Source: Adineta vaga
Lineage: Eukaryota > Rotifera
Assembly: GCA_021613535.1 (NCBI GenBank)
Contig: CP075497.1
Span: forward strand, 4,154,001 to 4,218,000
Direction of reading: 5' to 3'
DNA: 64,000 bases
Shown here: positions 10,865 to 23,565 of the stretch, piece by piece
Numbering within the stretch: the stretch's first letter is position 1
How the letters are laid out: each line of letters begins with the position of its first letter
Made by a program: the position numbers and the translations under genes
The notes under the pieces: model-generated
Seen by the model: the letters and a program-made list of their open reading frames with translations, nothing else
Databases searched by the model: none
What the model was told of the DNA's origin: nothing

Positions 10865-11587
10865 CATATCAGATGTACATATCAAAACGTCCTTTTTATT
10901 ATTATTATTTGATTTAATCAGAAGAACAAAGAGAATACATAATCAAGTCGGACAATCGGTCAACTTGTCTGTCTCATGGGAGTATGGCATGTTGATAGTA
11001 TGACTCTAGTTCTATTTTACTCTTAAATGATGTACATGTTGTTACTTTTTTGTTTTGTTTTATTCGATATAAAAATGATAGATTATATTCAACTGACTTT
11101 TCTTTGGCTAATAAAGCAATGTTTAAAATACCCGATGAATGAATATGATAAATAGGGGTGATTGAGTCAAGCAAATGAGACGATTGTATATATGCAAATT
11201 TTCAATTTCCTTTCTCTTTTTCTCTCTCTCTTTTGCCTTTGAAATGGACACTTTCGTCTATGGTCTAGGTCGTCTGGCTGGTTGGCTGGCTGGCTGGCTG
11301 ACTGCCTGGTCTGTGCTTGATTTTCTCTCTTGTGTGTTTATGATCGCTTCTTTCTCTCTCATCTATGTATATACAAAACGAGTATATGTATGTGTGCGAA
11401 CGCATTACTCATGCGATGTTTTGTACTGATACGAGCAGTGAGAAAAGAAAAATCAGAGAAAGAGAAAGAAAAATCAGAGTTAAGAAGAGAATAAGGCCAC
11501 TATATTCTTTGTTGAGATGTATACATATCCATCTATGATTTGATGAAACATCTGATCTTCTAACTCATTGATTCATTCTGCTCTGAT
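10865..11587. other. Intergenic region upstream of the nuclear receptor
   Basis: About 720 bp with no supported coding sequence. It includes a CTGG-rich imperfect tandem repeat at about 11274-11308, which creates a repetitive Trp/Leu/Ala nonsense frame, and GA-rich tracts near 11450-11490. Presumably it holds the receptor promoter and leader. Confidence 0.45.
11274..11308. repeat. CTGG/CTGA imperfect microsatellite
   Basis: A run of GGCTGGTTGGCTGGCTGG-type units, much more GC-rich than its surroundings. No function is apparent. Confidence 0.7.
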
Positions 11588-13384
11588 ATGGATATGCCGA
11601 TTGTTGATCAATCACATATGAGTTATTCTCAAACATCGTCCGTATATCTTCAAGATTTTCGTTCGGAACCTTGTCAAGTATGTGGAGAGAATGCGAGTGG
11701 TTGGCATTGTGGATCGATTACATGGTTAGTAATGTTTTACCCCTCCCCTTATTTTATTAATAGTAAATTGAAATATTTTCGTAAATATATTTAGTGAAGC
11801 ATGTAAGAAATTTTTTCTTCGATCAGTTAATGATGAATATCGTAAATATAAATGTATGAAAGATAAAAATTGTCTGATTACACGTACGACACGAACACAA
11901 TGTCAATTTTGTCGGTATGCCAAATGTATTCAAGTTGGAATGAAATTATCAGAAGGAAATCCAAATCCAAAAATTGAAGATATCTTCAAACAAATTCCAT
12001 GTGCTGTTTGTCATCATGCATCATCTGGTATTCATTTTGGTGCAACAACATGTGAAGTACTATCCATCTTTGTTATGTTTTTCCGAATGAAATGAAAAAT
12101 AACTATTGATTTATAGGGATGTAAAGGTTTCTTTCGTCGTACAATGAGAGAACGTATACCACCACGTTATAAATGTGCAGAAAATAACAATTGTGTTATA
12201 AATTATTCAACACGAAATGCATGTCGATCCTGTCGATTTCAAAAATGTCTTCGAGCAGGCATGTCAATTGAAGGTTCACGAATTGGACGACAATCGAATC
12301 TATTTAAACATAAAATGGTCGAAATGCAACGTCGAGGATTAATACGAACACAATTACGACATGTTATTGCATTAAATTCTGTTCATTCTCAATTAAATTC
12401 GTCGAAAAAAAAGAACACCATCCATTCTGAAAATGATAGTGAAGGTAATCCATGAGAAATTAGAAATAATACTATTCATTCTTTTTCTATTTAGATCTTT
12501 CATCGTATATTGAATCAGCCATGATATTACATTTCGAAGATAAATTAGAACCTGATTTACTTCAACAGATAACTGATATCGAAAATGCTTATTTAACATA
12601 TCTTAAAGTAAACAAATTCGAAACGTATTTATTTCAATTCAAATTTCGATTTTAGGAGTTACCATTTTGTTCAAATGATACAAATGATCTTTGGTTGACA
12701 TGTTTATCTCAATTAAATGAATATACTACACGAATGGCAGATTTTGCTATGAGTATTCCGAATTTTTCGACTTTAAATTCTGATGATCGAACTTTATTAA
12801 TTCATTCATCAACACATTCAGTTATACTTCTATGTCTTTGCTTTCAATCAGCACGATTTCGAGCATTAACGAATGATCTAAATTGGAATTATTTGAATAT
12901 TTCAATCAATTCAATTTGTGGTCAACATCTCCAACAAATGTTTCCATTCTTATTTGATTTAGATCAATTAACATATTCAATGGAAAAAGAATTTCAATTA
13001 TTAGAACTTGATAACAAAGAAATTGCATTATATCTAGCTTTACTTTTTATTTCTATTAGTAAGTAGAACCATTTTTGTACATCAAAAGTATTTTTCCTAT
13101 CTTTTTTTTTAGCAAATAGTAAATTTATCGAGATTGAAAAAATTGAAAAAATTGAAGAGCATCTCTTCTGTATTCTCTATGATTATATGGCTGGTAAGAT
13201 TCTTCTTCAAAAAACGAAATTTTATTTAAGAAAATTCTTATTTTTAGCTAAACGTGGTATTAATAGTAACGATTATTTTGTTTTAACAGTTCAAATTCCA
13301 CTTATTCATCGAATAAATAGTATTATATCAACAAATCTAGTTAATTTTAAATATTCATTTTCCTATAATTCAAATTCAATGTAA
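11588..13384 (+). CDS. Nuclear receptor with two DNA-binding domains (2DBD-NR)
   Basis: Seven exons: 11588-11724, 11795-12056, 12117-12444, 12495-12607, 12656-13058, 13113-13193 and 13248-13384, 486 residues with all phases consistent. Two complete C4 zinc-finger DNA-binding domains stand in tandem. The first (about residues 29-96) has C-x2-C-x13-C-x2-C with P-box CEACKK and a second finger C-x5-C-x9-C-x2-C. The second (about residues 117-185) has the same spacing with P-box CEGCKG followed by FFRRT. These two P-boxes are the pair described for the 2DBD receptor family. After a hinge, residues 245-486 form a poorly conserved ligand-binding region; a clear AF-2 helix was not seen. The expected role is ligand- or partner-regulated transcription in the nucleus. 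Confidence 0.92.
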
Positions 13385-16300
13385 ACAATATATCTTATTC
13401 TTGTGTGTTATTCACTAATCAATTTCAAATAGTAATTCTTCGTTTTTTCTTTTACATGTTAATCTTCAATATTTTTTGTTTCTGTTTATTCAATGTAAAT
13501 TCTTTTTATGTTTAAAATATAATAAAACATATCTAGAGCATGTATAACATTAAATTAGAAGAGGATCGAGTTGTAATTCAGAAGTAATCAAGCATAGAAG
13601 ATTAAAAAAATGAATTTTTTTAGTGTAATGACTGTCCTACTTTCAGGACACTGATCTCTTCATTATTCATTTTTGAACTTACTAGTCTACAATTAAATAA
13701 ATAAGACTTTTAAAAGGATTACGTATGTATATACGATGAAACTTGTTTTCGTTTTCATATTAACAAAGAGATTTTTTGTTTCAAACGAAATGGAATTATG
13801 GAGGTTTAGTTTATATTGAAAACCTCATGTTGAAGATGAATAAGGATAATCTAACATGAGACATAGCTCAATTTGTATATCGATATACATTGATGCAAAA
13901 TGATTTAAGAAAATCTAACTAGTGCTTTGTAATTATGAATATTATTATTAATTATTATTGAACTGTAACTGATGAAAGTAGTTTCCGATATGTAGGAAGT
14001 CAGCGTTTGTAATATGTACTTATGACATACTAAAAAAGAATGTCGATCTCTTTAATTAGAGAAAATCTTCATCATTAATTTAGTAAATCGATATTCTAGT
14101 CACAATTTCTCTTCTGAAAAGTCTAAATAATTGAAATCTTTGTTTTTAGCAGCCATCTATCGAAAAAAGTTGTTTTCTTCATACGTCGAAAAAAAGAAAC
14201 ATGACATATTTTAACAATAGAATGTCAATCATTATGATACATTGGAATCGATGTCCTTACATAATAAAATAAACAAAGTTGAATTCTGCCTTGAAGCAAT
14301 TGTTTCTCATATTACAATAATAATCACTATATGATGAAAAAATCATTTAAATCGATAAGAATCTAATCATAGTGGTATCAAAATGACGAGCTTGTCAATG
14401 TATAAGATGACATAATCATTTTATTCAAACTATAAAGTTTTGAACATTCAAATCATACAGTTAATCAACTGTCTATACGTACGATTAATAGTAATAGTGA
14501 TGATCGACAGTTAAAAACGGAAGTTGCCGTTTTTTTAGATTGGTCGATGACGAACGACAGTTACAATTGTCCATCGAGTTCCGCACGCGAGTTAAAGAGA
14601 AAGAAAACGAATCAGTCAAACTTCCATTCTCGAGTGAAAAAAACCGGCAGTAATTTCTAATATGCACACATAGAGAACAACCTAATTGCTCGAAAATTGT
14701 CGCACGCGTGCCGACTGTCATTAAGTTTCTTCTCAATTTTACTCACATATATCTATTCTATCTATCCATTACAGCAATCAGAACAATTTTCTTTCGCTCT
14801 CATTTCCACTCGAATGTCGATCGATGATTGTATGAGATGAACGCGAAAGGAAGCTCATCATGTCAGCTGCCTTGACGAATGAATGCCGGAAGACGACGAT
14901 CATCATCTCGATGGTAGACTCTAGTAATCAATTCGAAAGAAGAAGCACAAAAAAACAGAATTCTACTGATTAGGTCGATCTAATGTCTAGGCGTGAAAAT
15001 GATTTTTTTTACGTATACACACGACACACCGATTCATTATCACCTTTTCACACAAGGATAAGAGAAACAACAGAAAGGCTCATGTTGAGTTAGTGTTCTT
15101 CGAATCATTTTTTCCTAATCAAGTGTGAATGAACAACATATATAGGTAGCTTTCTTTTTTCAAACAAACACAAGAAAAAAGTGTCAAAAGATTGCAATGC
15201 CGTGTTGATCTTGATCTATGAAATGCAGAGAACACAAGAAAATGAACTAAAATAAGATCAATCAAAACATTTACAAATGATGTTGAAAAAAGCTACGATA
15301 GTCAAATATCCGGTTGAAAGAAGATGATGACGACAACAACAACACAGAATTCCAACATCGATAATTCCCTCTTCATCATGCTTGTAATTAGCTAGTCCGC
15401 TTGCGCTTACAAGTCATTTGTTGGTTACGTGAACAATCTTTCATATGTACATATGCACACCATGTCATCCCTATTAATCGAATTAATCTACCTTTTTCTT
15501 CTCTTTTTATCGGCATATAATATAGAAGAAGTCTATGATGATGAGTGAAGTATAGTGGAAGGTACTCCCACTCGACGACTAATCTCAACATTCTTCGTCA
15601 ATAGCATTGAATCAGAAGAAAAGAACACGCACACCTTTATATTTATATATACATCCATTAGAGACAAATCGTGACAAACATCCATTATCAAACAAATATT
15701 AACTCATGTTTTAATATTTTTCGATTAAGAAAAAATATTATTCGTCATCGAAATAAAGAATTAGATGGAAAATAACTTCAATTATATTCTTGTCGGCAAA
15801 ACGAAGATATCGACATAACGATGATTGATCTATGGGTTGGTCCGATGAGCAAAGACGAATTGAATTTGCCAGAAGGCTTGAAGATGAGTTTGATATCGCG
15901 ACATACGTTGAATATCTTCAAAAAAAGAAAATAAGCCCATGCGCATTTACATCTATTGTAAATTAAAACAAGCTCGAACGGCTGCTGCCCACCGATTGAT
16001 AAGCATCGTTGGAGACTAAGCTTCTTTCACACTTCACCATAGGTGGGGAGTTCAATATGTATGCGTATTTTAATCTCACGAAAAAGCGAGATCGATAAGA
16101 TATTTTCTTTTGATCGAAAAAGGAAGAAACATTTTCTTTGAGAGAAAAAGAACGAAGCGTACCAAACAGAAGTTACCTCTATTTTTCGATTCATTAACAT
16201 CGATGATAGATTTGTCAATGTCGTCAATGAGGTAGATGAGGACATGGATCGATTAGCAACAATATCAGCTTGAATATGCATATGTACATATAGAGATCGT

Positions 16301-17287
16301 GAATGCGTCGAACAGCGCATCGTGCACATGACACACCGTATGATAAATGTTGGTTTAATGACAAGTAACGATGACATTGAATCGTCATCATCAACAAAAA
16401 CAACGAAAAAAAGACAATCAGAAAAAAAACCTTTACACAGCAGGAATTCTTAATGAGAAATTAACCTTTTTTTCATATTAAGGTATTTGCTCTAATGAAC
16501 GACGATGTGAACGATTGTTCATAATTTCGTTATTTCTCATTTTGAAAGGAACTGCTAATCAAATCGAAACTTTGTATGTTATTCTCTGTCAAAGCCAATC
16601 TTCCATATATTATGAATGTTCTTTGATGATTTTTTTTCTACACAGGATAGGTAGACAAATCGATTCGATTTCGATATTCTTTTACTCATCAGACATCTTT
16701 CACACGATTGTAATTAAGTCGGATAACGAACAAGTAAAGTTTTGTTCTAAACCAATCATTGTTGCTTCCTTCTATCGTCCAATGAAATATTTTTTCTCTT
16801 CTGCTTTCGAGGTCAAATAAAATTTTGTAATAGCACCAATGAAAAAAAGAAAATTCCTTCGTCTTCCTCTGTTGGTTTCTCCCTCTTTCTCCCTCCTCTA
16901 TTTCTTCCTTCTTCTCAACATTTTTCCGATTTGAAAGAGAGAAGCGAAAGAGAGAGAGAGAGAAAAACAGAAATTACATGTTCATGTGTCACCCATCTCA
17001 TCATTATCAGTTTGCATCCCGGTCGTCAACCTTCTAATTATTGAGAACGTCCTGCATCGAAGTCAGTTGTTTCGGGGTGGAGCTAAATCTTAATGTTCTA
17101 TTTTCTGAAACAAGATGAAATAAAAAGTAAGAGAAGAACAAAAAAAAATGAAGATTTGTATTGTATAACCGTTGATTACATGACATCAAAAACGTGTAAT
17201 TTCTTTCATTTTTTTTTCTAGAGACAATTCTATAATTAACTCTTTTCTCTTTTACTTGTCTATGGTAAACTTCGCAGATCCTATTTC
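13385..17287. other. 3.9 kb gene-free region upstream of the Sp-type gene
   Basis: No exon is supported on either strand. Open frames at 14485-14736, 15388-15591, 16027-16377 and 16515-16820 show no domain, no matched splice partners and no family resemblance. Parts between about 14500 and 14950 are richer in CpG than the surroundings (for example around CGCACGCGTGCCG), and GA-rich tracts occur near 16940. Regulatory DNA and possible untranslated exons for the downstream developmental regulator are the likely content. Confidence 0.45.
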
Positions 17288-19589
17288 ATGGCAACATTAA
17301 TGACAACAAGTAATAACAACTCGGTATGTAGAAGAGAAAAAAAGATACGAACATTTTCGCCAATTTCGTTTTTATTCTGCTTGAATAGAAAAAAAAACGA
17401 GTCTGAATATAACTAAAATGTAGACACCCCGTTGAGTTGAATTCTATAGTCTCAATCAAGCGCGCACTACTCAATTACTATTGCTTATGCTTTGTTTTTG
17501 AACAAAAGAAGATGAATGAATGTACGAGGGATCATGTAACACTCAATATGGATTTCTTTTTTTTTCTCTTGTACCATATAGGACATGAACATGACTGCTG
17601 TCAATCCATTGGCTATGTTAGCTGCACAATGCAATAAAATTCCAACGTCCAATACAATGATGAATAATCATACACCACCATTATCCTCAACGACAACAAC
17701 ATCCAGTCGACCAAACAGTCCACCGTCATCACCACCTAAAACAAGTTTCTATGCTTGGAAAAAACCTATATCAACAAGTCCACCTATTTATCAAACGACT
17801 CCAATGAATAATTTTAATCATCATCATCATCCAAATTCTGAAATTGCTTCATCATTGGCACGTATTGGTCATTATGAACATTCGTTATTGAATAGTAATG
17901 GTCATTTAAAAGAGAATACTACAATACCATCACCAGGTCCACCATCAGCACAAACAACTTGGCTTGATATTCATCATCATCATCATTCATGGTTTGCAAC
18001 GACACAAACGCCGCCCATTGTTAACAATGAACAACAAGCAACACCTCTACCACCACCACTGTTTCCCGCAACATCTAATGTTCAATATCCACCTCATGGA
18101 CATCATCATATACAACCAACGCATTACAATGATTTTCTTTCGGTTGGCCAACAATATGCTGATTCTTATCGTCATGAATTTCGTTTACTTTATCCACCTG
18201 TTGTTCCACCACCACCATCATCAGTATCATCACAATTACCTCAATCAAATTCTTCATTTCCTTCTCATACTCCATCACCACCCTCTGCACAAGCCACTAC
18301 TTCATCACCAACGACAACAAATCATTCGAACAGTTCACCTAAGAATATAACTTCAAATAATTTAACACGAAATGGAAAACAACCCAAAGCCAGTCGAGCT
18401 CAATGTGATTGTCCTAATTGTCGTGAAGCTGATCGTTTAGGTTTTGTTGCTGGAGCTAATTTACGAAAACGAAACATTCATAGTTGTCATATACCTGGTT
18501 GTGGTAAAGAATACAATAAAACATCACATCTCAAAGCCCATCTACGTTGGCATACAGGTAAATATAAAAAGAGAACTAAAATTTTTGTTTTCACACTCAA
18601 CTTGTTCTTATCGCGTGTATTATGCAAATCAAATTTCAACATCTTTGAAAAAGAATGTCAATTGACTTCTAACACGCATTTCGATAAGAGAATAACTTGT
18701 GAATAGTTCTAATTTATTTTTTTTTTGTTTCTCTCTTAATTAAGGAGAACGACCATTTGTTTGTAATTGGCTATTTTGTGGCAAACGATTTACTCGTAGT
18801 GATGAACTTCAACGACATTTACGAACTCATACAGGTATGAAATGAAGATTCATTATGTCTGACACCCGATCATTTGCTCATCTTCAGTCCATTAAAAAAA
18901 ATAAACTACTATTCGATTTATCTTGTCCGCCCACCTTGAAATGACCACTATTGCCAAGGCTAATCGTGAGAGAAATAGAACACATCGACGCGATAATTAA
19001 CTTCGAACGAATACCTTTCGGCCAAGTCTATTATTTATATGGAATGAATCATTCATGCGTGATACATGAACATAAAGAAAAAGATGATCATAGGTTAGAA
19101 TGTTATAAACAAGAAACATCAATCAATCAATCAGATCAAGAAAAAAAAAGAAACTAAAACAAGATTTTTCTGATTTTATATAATCTGATAGATAATCTTA
19201 GCCTATCTCCTTGTTAAAATCGTCTATAAATGATTGATTCAAATCTCTTTAGGTGAAAAACGATTTGCATGTCAAGTTTGTGGAAAACGTTTTATGCGTA
19301 GTGATCATCTGAATAAACATGTATGTAGAATTTGTTTAATGCTATGAAATATACCAATCATTCATATATCTCTTAGGTTAAAACACATTCAATTAATATC
19401 AATGGTAATTTAAATGAAGAACATAGAATGAAAACACTTGATTCTGATCTCGACGAAACCAATCGTGATCATCATCATCATCATCAGCTTCAACAACATT
19501 CACATCTTCCACATCAAGCTTTATTACAAATGCATCATCCACGATTTATGGTTGCCGATATCAAAGCTGAACCGAGAATGAGCAATTAA
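17288..19589 (+). CDS. Sp6-9/buttonhead-like C2H2 zinc finger factor
   Basis: Exons 17288-17323, 17582-18557, 18745-18834, 19253-19320 and 19377-19589 give about 460 residues. The first exon is only 12 codons ([12 protein letters not shown]); it is chosen because vertebrate Sp8 also starts MATS before the Sp box. The Sp box reads [13 protein letters not shown]; a SFYAWKKP motif resembles the FHPWKK motif of Sp6-9. The middle is low-complexity with His runs and Pro/Ser tracts. The buttonhead box [15 protein letters not shown] (about residues 274-288) is followed by three C2H2 fingers: [40 protein letters not shown] and [18 protein letters not shown]. The fingers bind GC/GT boxes. The 418 bp intron between fingers two and three is long for this window. 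Confidence 0.93.
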
Positions 19590-19886
19590 ATAAATGAAGA
19601 TTCTCGGCAACATTTTCTTCTTCTTTTTTTCTCTCTTTCGACTATTTTTCCTCTCGTTTTTTTTGCGTACTTTTCTTTTTCATAATCTTGTACCTGTAGT
19701 GAAGATATGTGAAATATAACAACAACAAAAAAGAAAATTCTTTTTTTTTAATCATAGCCATGTTGAAATCTGTTCTTAATCAATAAGTTGATCAAAAACA
19801 GATTTACCAGGGTGGACAGTTTTTTTCTTCTTCTTCATCGTCGCATATATTTATATAACGTTCAAAAGACAAACATACATAACAAT

Positions 19887-21896
19887 ATGTCCTTGTTAAA
19901 ACGACTACTTAACCTTTTCTGTATCCTGAATTTACTTGGAAATCTCTCTACAATATCGTCATGTATTAATCATGATACAGAACTTCTTTGCAGACCATTT
20001 GATTTTTCTATATATAACATTTCATCCTTTGATAATAATATCTTATCATCAATTGATACATTTCATTTAACAAATAGTTATTATTCGGGTTATTTAAGTG
20101 AATCAATCAATAAATTGATTATCGATGAATATAATTATGAAACATTTACTTCAACATTTAGTTCAACATTTACACTTCATAGTTTATTAATTGAACATAC
20201 AATATTAACAATATTTCCAGTATGGTTGTGTACATTAAATAGAAATTTATCATTTATTGAAATTGATTATTCTCATCTCGAACAAATTCTTACACATGAT
20301 TTAAATCTTTGTATTAATCTACGAGTATTACGTATAACCAATTCATATTTACAACAATTTACGAATACATATCTTAGTCCGGTATTTTTAGAAGATTTAT
20401 ATTTGAATAATAATAATTTAACAGAAATTTCGATTGAAAATGGTTTGAATTTAAATCAATTTCCATCCTTACATGTTTTGGATTTATCTTTTAATCAAAT
20501 CGAACGAATTTTTTCGATTAATTTCAACCAAACATTACATTTAACTGCATTATATCTCTTAAATAATCATTTACATTTCATCCAATTGAATAATTATTTA
20601 TCACCATTAGAAATTCTTGACTTACAAGGAAATCCTTACTTAGAAATAGATAAACAATGGCATACATATCTCCCACATTTAACAAGAATTCGTTTTCCAT
20701 ACGCACATTTCTGTTGTTCATTCAAAACCGAACAAAAACCTCTCAATAATAAACATATTGAAAATTCCAATTATTTTAATGATAAAAATCTTTTACCAAT
20801 AACATTATCATCGCATTCAATCTGCTCCCCTTTACCTGATCCCATGACACCATGTGAATCATTATTTTCATCGAAATTTACTCGCTTTATTTTCCTTATT
20901 ATCATTTGTATTTCATTCAGTTCAAATTTTACTGCATTAATTATCGCAACATTTCGATTTATAACATCAGCTTATAATCGTTGGTCAATATCGACTCTAT
21001 TCAGTTTAAATTTAGCTTTAGCTGATTTCATTTCATCAATTTATTTAATCTTTATCGCGATTATAGATATTCGTTTTCATGAAAACGTTTATTTATATAC
21101 ACAACTATGGATTAAATCATATCTATGTACATTTGCTGGATTTATTTATATATTTGGAATTCAATCATCTATTTACGCATTAACTCTCTTAACTTTTGAA
21201 CGATTCTATACAATTCTATTTTCATTTACACGTCAAACACCATGGCCATTAAAATTTACATTTTCTATTATTTCTTTGGGATGGTTAATAAGTTTCATGA
21301 TTGCATCATTACCATTGATAGATATTAATAATTATCATGTGAATTTTTTATGTTTACCATTTCGAATGGAGACTTTATCAGATCGATTGTATTTATCTTC
21401 AATAATCATCATTGATCTTGTTTTTCTTGGAATAATTATAACATGTAATGGTCTTATATGTTTCAATTTTAGTAAATCTCATGTACGAACAATGAACGAT
21501 GCACGCGCAACAGTGAAAATTCTTTCCCTAGTTTTCGTTGTTTGTATTAGTCGTTTACCTTTGATTATTTATATATTTCTTGCATTAATGATGCATTCGA
21601 AGACACCCAATGATTCCAGTTTTCATTTAAATGATATGAAATTAGCGATTCTTTTCCTTCAACCATTTAGTTCATGTTTTAATCCATTTATGTATTCATC
21701 TTTATCAACATTTCAATGGACTAGTGCAACAAGTACAACAACAGATTTTGAAAGACCAAAACCAGTGAGCAGATCGATTCGTCTTTCACAATTTCGATCA
21801 AAATCTCTTGTATTCAATCGTGGCTATTATCCATTACGTTTAATGTCAATAACATCATTAGATTATCGATCTTCTTCATTACCAGAGACTCCTTAG
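19887..21896 (+). CDS. Leucine-rich-repeat G protein-coupled receptor, intronless
   Basis: One exon of 669 codons from the ATG at 19887. A signal peptide (MSLLKRLLNLFCILNLLGNL) is followed by about 300 extracellular residues holding leucine-rich repeats such as LEDLYLNNNNLTEI, LHVLDLSFNQIERI and LEILDLQGNPYLEI, with a CCSF pair and a CSPLPDPMTPC cysteine stretch before the membrane part. Seven hydrophobic segments follow. Class A marks are LNLALADF in helix 2, LTFERF in place of the DRY motif at the end of helix 3, and FNPFMYSS in place of NPxxY in helix 7. This is the layout of LGR, glycoprotein-hormone and relaxin receptors, but the exact subtype and ligand are unknown. Absence of introns contrasts with its neighbours and suggests a retrocopy or a lineage-expanded receptor. 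Confidence 0.85.
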   Translation: MSLLKRLLNLFCILNLLGNLSTISSCINHDTELLCRPFDFSIYNISSFDNNILSSIDTFHLTNSYYSGYLSESINKLIIDEYNYETFTSTFSSTFTLHSLLIEHTILTIFPVWLCTLNRNLSFIEIDYSHLEQILTHDLNLCINLRVLRITNSYLQQFTNTYLSPVFLEDLYLNNNNLTEISIENGLNLNQFPSLHVLDLSFNQIERIFSINFNQTLHLTALYLLNNHLHFIQLNNYLSPLEILDLQGNPYLEIDKQWHTYLPHLTRIRFPYAHFCCSFKTEQKPLNNKHIENSNYFNDKNLLPITLSSHSICSPLPDPMTPCESLFSSKFTRFIFLIIICISFSSNFTALIIATFRFITSAYNRWSISTLFSLNLALADFISSIYLIFIAIIDIRFHENVYLYTQLWIKSYLCTFAGFIYIFGIQSSIYALTLLTFERFYTILFSFTRQTPWPLKFTFSIISLGWLISFMIASLPLIDINNYHVNFLCLPFRMETLSDRLYLSSIIIIDLVFLGIIITCNGLICFNFSKSHVRTMNDARATVKILSLVFVVCISRLPLIIYIFLALMMHSKTPNDSSFHLNDMKLAILFLQPFSSCFNPFMYSSLSTFQWTSATSTTTDFERPKPVSRSIRLSQFRSKSLVFNRGYYPLRLMSITSLDYRSSSLPETP

Positions 21897-22046
21897 CAGA
21901 AAAATAAAACATTCATATGAGAATATTTCAATGTATTGTACAGTTTTCGATAGATAGCACTAATGTATTTGGTCGTAGATGGTATTGTAAATAATAAAGA
22001 ATAGATATACGAAAAAAGAACGAAACATTGAGTTTATTTTTTGTTA

Positions 22047-23565
22047 TTAGAATGGATTGATTCGACCAAGTGATAAGAATTCTTCACGTGATTTTGGATC
22101 TTCACGAAAAACACCAAGCATAGCAGATGTTGTTGTTCGAGAATTGACTTTTTGAGCACCACGCATTATCATACACATATGACTAAACAAACAAGAGATA
22201 ATCGTTTCATATAATTCTATGTTCATACTTACAGGCATTCAACAATAACAGCTACTCCTCTTGGTTTAATAACTTCAACTATAGCTTCAGCAATTTGTCG
22301 AGTTAGACGTTCTTGTACTAGAATAGAAGACATTAGTTATTGCTTATTTGTTTTATTCAACAAACCTTGTAAACGTCGACTGAATACTTCAACAATTCTA
22401 AATATATAAAATGATGAAAAGTAATCATTTTCTGAAGACTTATCTATGAAAATACCTTGCTATTTTACTTAAACCTAATACCCGTTTATCAGGTAAATAA
22501 CCGACAGATACTTTTCCAAAAAATGGTACCCTATGATAAAAAAAAGAGAGTAAAAAGTTAATTTAAATAAAGAGAAATGATCATCTGTACATACATATGA
22601 TGTTCACATAAAGAATAAATATCAATTTCTTTAACAACAACCATATTCTCACAATCTTCATCAAAAACAGCATCACTAACAACATCACGAATGCATTGTT
22701 CGTATCCTTTTGTAAAAAACACCAATGCCTAACAAAAACGAAATATTCGATCCAATGATTAATTTTATGAAATTCATAGACATACTTCTGCAGCACGTTT
22801 TGGTGTTTTAAGAAGTCCTAAAAACGACAAGATAAATCATAAAGAAATCAAAAATACAAATATTTTACCTTGTCTTGATGGATCTTCACCAATACTTTCT
22901 AAAATAACTTGATAACTTTCAGTCATTTTTTTTACACGTTGATCACGTATTAATGTTGTATCATCTTCTCGTAATGCTTTTTCATCGAGTACATTTTGTT
23001 TTCGATGACCATTTGTATTTTGATCAGTATCACCATTGTTTTCCAATAAAATTGTCGATGATTTCATTGAACGAACTGAATCGTCTAGAGATTCGAATAG
23101 AATTATCATTTAGAAACAAAAAAGAAAATAATCAAATATTTACATAACATTATTGAACTTTGCTTTATTAGTATTTTCCAATCGGATAGAAAAATGAGCA
23201 CAAACTAACAAAGTTTACTCGTTATATACGATTGTTAGATGATATGACGTCATTAAATGTCGAAAAAAATGTAGCTGAACTAATAGCTGATTATCATATA
23301 GATGTAACAAACTGATTTATCACAGTTGATTTAATTCTTTTCTTCAGCTTTTTGTTCTGGTCTCCTTTCGTCTCATCAAAGAGAAAAACTGTAATAAGAA
23401 TAGAACTAAACTGTATATACAATCATATGACATGTAATAAACTACTCCTTATACGATCGAAACATTTTCTTATCTTTTGACAAGTAGATGAAAATGATTG
23501 ACATTCATAATTATTCTAATTAGACTTCACTTACCCTGTTCTGTATCTTCTTTTGATGACTCCAT
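22047..23565 (-). CDS. GCH1: GTP cyclohydrolase I
   Basis: Eight exons on the minus strand: 23535-23565, 22869-23084, 22786-22817, 22595-22728, 22456-22530, 22366-22397, 22233-22317 and 22047-22182; 246 residues with consistent phases. The first exon is only ten codons and is separated by a 450 bp intron; a longer open frame through the second exon was rejected because it lacks an acceptor. Residues 1-75 are a variable N-terminus. The catalytic part shows [29 protein letters not shown] (zinc ligands Cys and His), [33 protein letters not shown], and [12 protein letters not shown] with the third zinc ligand. The enzyme turns GTP into dihydroneopterin triphosphate, the first step to tetrahydrobiopterin, the cofactor of aromatic amino acid hydroxylases. 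It is tail-to-tail with the GPCR gene, 150 bp apart. Confidence 0.95.

Noticed and set aside
11175-11429. Open frame with a repeating Trp-Leu-Ala-Gly pattern
   Set aside because: Entirely explained by a CTGG microsatellite; no coding signal outside it.
13628-13655. Short TGTCCT/AGGACA inverted repeat
   Set aside because: Only six base pairs with a six-base loop; expected by chance in a window of this size.
14485-14736. 83-codon minus-strand frame upstream of the Sp gene
   Set aside because: No domain, no acceptor or donor context, and no continuation into neighbouring frames; kept only as part of a CpG-richer patch.
16027-16377. 116-codon minus-strand frame
   Set aside because: Composition follows local CT and GA tracts; no recognisable protein feature.
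18951-19157. 68-codon frame inside the 418 bp Sp intron
   Set aside because: The zinc-finger reading frame requires this stretch to be intron; phases 18834 to 19253 match the finger linker exactly.
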